From: Pseudomonadota bacterium
GTDB taxonomy: Bacteria > Desulfobacterota > Desulfovibrionia > Desulfovibrionales > Desulfovibrionaceae
Length of the DNA: 8,227 bases
Assembly (NCBI GenBank): GCA_023426275.1
Contig: JAFABC010000215.1
Location: forward strand, 1-8,227
Reading direction: 5' to 3'
Shown one piece after another: positions 6,958 to 8,227 of this stretch (positions are counted from its first letter, which is position 1; the number at the start of each line of letters is the position of its first letter). The notes beneath the pieces are model-generated. The model saw only the letters and a program-made list of their open reading frames with translations. It was not told the origin of the DNA and did not search any database. Made by a program: the position numbers and the translations under genes.

Positions 6958-7812
6958 ATGCATCGTCCCCCGTTCGTCGTCACGTTGTTGACGCTTCTGG
7001 CTTGCTGTCTCGCCGCCGTCCCGGTTCTCGGGCAGCCGACCCCGAACGCCCCCAAGCAGACCTTTTACGGCCAGTTCCATCAAACGTCGGATGGCGCCGT
7101 CGTCTTCACGGAGTCCCAGCACCCCAACCTCGTCTACATGCCCTTCGACCCCACAGGCGTTTCCACTGATGATTTGAACATCGACGTCCAGGTGCAGGGC
7201 GCCATCAAGGATTCCTTCAAACGCAACGGCAAGGACTACCGCATCCTGGCCGTGGACAGCATCAAGCCCATGACCGCCGAATACGGGGCGACCACCATCG
7301 CCAAGGACCGCCATCCCGGTCTGCCGGGCGCGGACGCGGCCGAGGTCCATACCTATCCGGACAAGATCTGCTTCCTGTACCAGCATTACGCCGTGCTGGA
7401 ACAGCAGACCGGCTACGCGGCCGGACACGGCCTGCGGGTGCTCGGCCGCAACGCCTCCGACGCCCCGGACGCGGTCTGCGAGAGCCTGGAGGGCCGGCCG
7501 ATTTTCGAAATCCCCAATGGCGGCGACTTCAGCTTCGGCGGCCTGTCTGGCGACACGCTTTTCATCCGTAACGGACAGGCCGACGCGGTTCACGGGCTGC
7601 TCGCCGTCAATCTCGTGCAGCAAAAGCAGACCCTCGAAGCCACGGTCGCGCCCGGGGCCACCATCCACAACGGCACCCTGCGCTACACCCTGGTCGTGCC
7701 CCAGGCCTTTTGTCCCAAGGGCAAGGCGGCCATGCGCGACATGGCCCTCGACCTCAAGACCGGCCGGGTCGGGGCCGTGGGCAAGGTCGACTGCCGGGCG
7801 ATCGACAAATAG
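6958..7812 (+). CDS. Exported protein of unknown function, four conserved-looking cysteines
   Basis: I do not recognise this 284-aa protein. Residues 6-24 form a hydrophobic export signal. Cleavage after VPVLG (25) would leave a mature chain beginning QPTPNAPK. LLAC at 13-16 is a borderline lipobox, so a lipoprotein cannot be excluded. The mature part seems to have two halves. Residues 34-105 are short alternating strand-like segments ending in YRILAVDSIKPM, which could be a small beta-barrel. Residues 130-284 hold all four mature cysteines (138, 174, 252, 279), which could form two disulfides in the periplasm, and several beta-like stretches such as TLRYTLVVPQAF. There is no catalytic motif, metal-binding CxxC, heme-binding CxxCH or transmembrane segment after the signal. 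It is divergent from the alpha-2-macroglobulin and 86 bases upstream of rubredoxin in the same direction. Shared export with the alpha-2-macroglobulin is the only contextual hint to its role. Confidence 0.88.
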   Translation: MHRPPFVVTLLTLLACCLAAVPVLGQPTPNAPKQTFYGQFHQTSDGAVVFTESQHPNLVYMPFDPTGVSTDDLNIDVQVQGAIKDSFKRNGKDYRILAVDSIKPMTAEYGATTIAKDRHPGLPGADAAEVHTYPDKICFLYQHYAVLEQQTGYAAGHGLRVLGRNASDAPDAVCESLEGRPIFEIPNGGDFSFGGLSGDTLFIRNGQADAVHGLLAVNLVQQKQTLEATVAPGATIHNGTLRYTLVVPQAFCPKGKAAMRDMALDLKTGRVGAVGKVDCRAIDK

Positions 7813-7831
7813 GGACGCCCCTCGCGCCCGC

Positions 7832-7860
7832 TTGACCCTCCCGGGCCCCGGGGCTAGGCC
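7832..7860 (+). promoter_or_regulatory. Weak candidate promoter before rubredoxin
   Basis: TTGACC (five of six matches to the -35 consensus) is followed after exactly 17 bases by TAGGCC, which keeps only the first two bases of the -10 consensus. The 86-bp gap is long enough for a separate promoter. With so poor a -10, read-through from the upstream gene is equally likely. Confidence 0.2.
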
Positions 7861-7886
7861 GTGATGCGACAGCGGAAACAAACCAC

Positions 7887-7892
7887 GAGGAG
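7887..7892 (+). promoter_or_regulatory. Ribosome binding site of rubredoxin
   Basis: GAGGAG lies six bases before the ATG at 7899. It supports that start, which gives a protein of typical rubredoxin length. Confidence 0.7.
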
Positions 7893-7898
7893 TTGACC

Positions 7899-8069
7899 AT
7901 GTCGCTCGATCGGTATGTCTGTTTGTGTTGCGGCTACACCTACGACCCCAAACGGGGCGATCCCAAAGGCGGCATCAACCCGGGCACGCCCGGGGAAGAG
8001 CTGCCCGAGCACTGGCGCTGCCCGGTCTGCCAGGCCGACCAGCGCCAGTTCGCCAAGCGCGACGATTAA
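7899..8069 (+). CDS. rub: Rubredoxin
   Basis: This 56-aa cytoplasmic electron carrier has the usual family length (about 52-56 aa). One iron is held by four cysteines: Cys8 and Cys11 in VCLCCGYTYDP and Cys41 and Cys44 in HWRCPVCQ. The family's aromatic core residues (Tyr13, Tyr15, Trp39) and the middle segment GDPKGGINPGTPGEELP are present. In anaerobes rubredoxin passes electrons to oxygen- or superoxide-reducing enzymes. None of those partners is adjacent here, so the acceptor is unknown. Two things are odd. An additional cysteine (Cys10) sits between the first two ligands. The glycine that normally follows the fourth ligand (CPVCG) is Gln45; in the well-studied Clostridium pasteurianum protein the equivalent Gly43 shapes the hydrogen bonding of the site. 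The gene is co-directional with the exported protein and may be co-transcribed with it. Its end is followed by the 58-bp repeat. Confidence 0.97.
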   Translation: MSLDRYVCLCCGYTYDPKRGDPKGGINPGTPGEELPEHWRCPVCQADQRQFAKRDD

Positions 8070-8086
8070 GTTCGGCACGGCAAAGC

Positions 8087-8144
8087 GAAGATGCCTCCGG
8101 CGGCCGGGAGGGGGTCACCCCCTCCCGGACCCTCCCGAAAGGGG
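8087..8144 (+). repeat. 58-bp inverted repeat, right copy
   Basis: This copy is identical, base for base, to the minus strand of 60-117. It begins 17 bases after the rubredoxin stop codon and runs in the direction of transcription. It holds the GAAGATGCCTCCGGCGGCC lead-in, the 11-bp stem and the CCC-GAAA-GGG mini-hairpin in the same order. Both copies follow the last gene of an outward-facing unit. That pattern fits a dispersed 3'-end element better than the borders of a mobile element; no flanking target duplication or transposase was seen. Confidence 0.9.
8104..8128 (+). terminator. Hairpin after rubredoxin
   Basis: The 11-bp perfect stem CCGGGAGGGGG/CCCCCTCCCGG with loop TCA starts 35 bases after the stop codon. 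The small GAAA-loop hairpin at 8134-8143 follows. No T-run directly follows, so termination here would be non-canonical. Confidence 0.6.
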
Positions 8145-8227
8145 CGGCGGGCGGCCGTTGGGTTGGTCGGGTGGTCCGGTGGTCGGGCCGCGAACGTTTG
8201 TCGGCGCTTTTTTGTCCAGGCAAAGCC
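8145..8227 (+). other. Non-coding right flank with possible hairpin and T-run
   Basis: No gene is visible. GCCG (8187-8190) can pair with CGGC (8202-8205) around an imperfect inner stem. Six T follow at 8208-8213 after two bases. This is the only place downstream of rubredoxin with hairpin plus T-run geometry, so it may be the actual intrinsic terminator. The inner stem contains a bulge and a G-T pair, so it is weak. Confidence 0.3.

Noticed and set aside
6928..7881. 317-codon open frame on the minus strand, opposite the exported protein
   Set aside because: It has no signal, motif or ribosome site. The plus-strand gene has a strong AAGGAGG and an export signal.
8104..8128. CRISPR-like repeat
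   Set aside because: There are only two copies 8 kb apart in opposite orientation, with no spacers and no cas genes.
60..8144. Whole segment as a composite transposon with inverted-repeat ends
   Set aside because: There is no transposase, integrase or target-site duplication, and the repeats sit at gene 3' ends pointing outward as terminators would.

Overview
This is a GC-rich window with dense, strongly codon-biased genes. It probably comes from a Desulfovibrionaceae-type (Desulfovibrio/Solidesulfovibrio) sulfate reducer. That is inferred from the small stand-alone rubredoxin, the base composition and a post-gene hairpin repeat of a kind I associate with that group. No rRNA or other marker gene confirms it.

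Layout: there are two divergent transcription units around a 123-bp intergenic region (6835-6957). Leftward, a very large bacterial alpha-2-macroglobulin (1816 aa, intact CLEQ thioester motif, N-terminal membrane anchor) is followed after 14 bp by a PilT-family hexameric ATPase (413 aa) whose usual C-terminus is replaced by a proline-rich tail. Rightward lie an unrecognised exported protein of 284 aa with four cysteines after its signal region and, 86 bp on, a 56-aa rubredoxin with unusual residues around its iron site. These four genes explain almost all of the window. The many long open frames opposite or out of phase with them are high-GC shadows.

Each unit ends in the same 58-bp element, identical in both copies and inverted relative to the other (60-117 and 8087-8144). 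It starts 10-17 bp after the stop codon, carries an 11-bp perfect stem with a 3-nt loop, and points outward with transcription. Both copies look like a dispersed terminator/REP-like unit that brackets the locus. The last 80 bases hold a further possible hairpin plus T-run terminator.

How the genes relate: the alpha-2-macroglobulin is expected to be a periplasmic protease trap on the inner membrane. The pilT-like gene encodes a cytoplasmic motor ATPase, and the close spacing suggests co-expression, but no other pilus gene and no pbpC (the usual partner of the E. coli YfhM-type protein) is visible. The rightward exported protein shares the promoter region and the cell compartment of the alpha-2-macroglobulin; any functional link is speculative. 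The most unusual points are the A2M-PilT pairing, the PilT tail, the rubredoxin metal-site variants and the paired repeats. I see no clear-cut new defence, CRISPR or mobile system.
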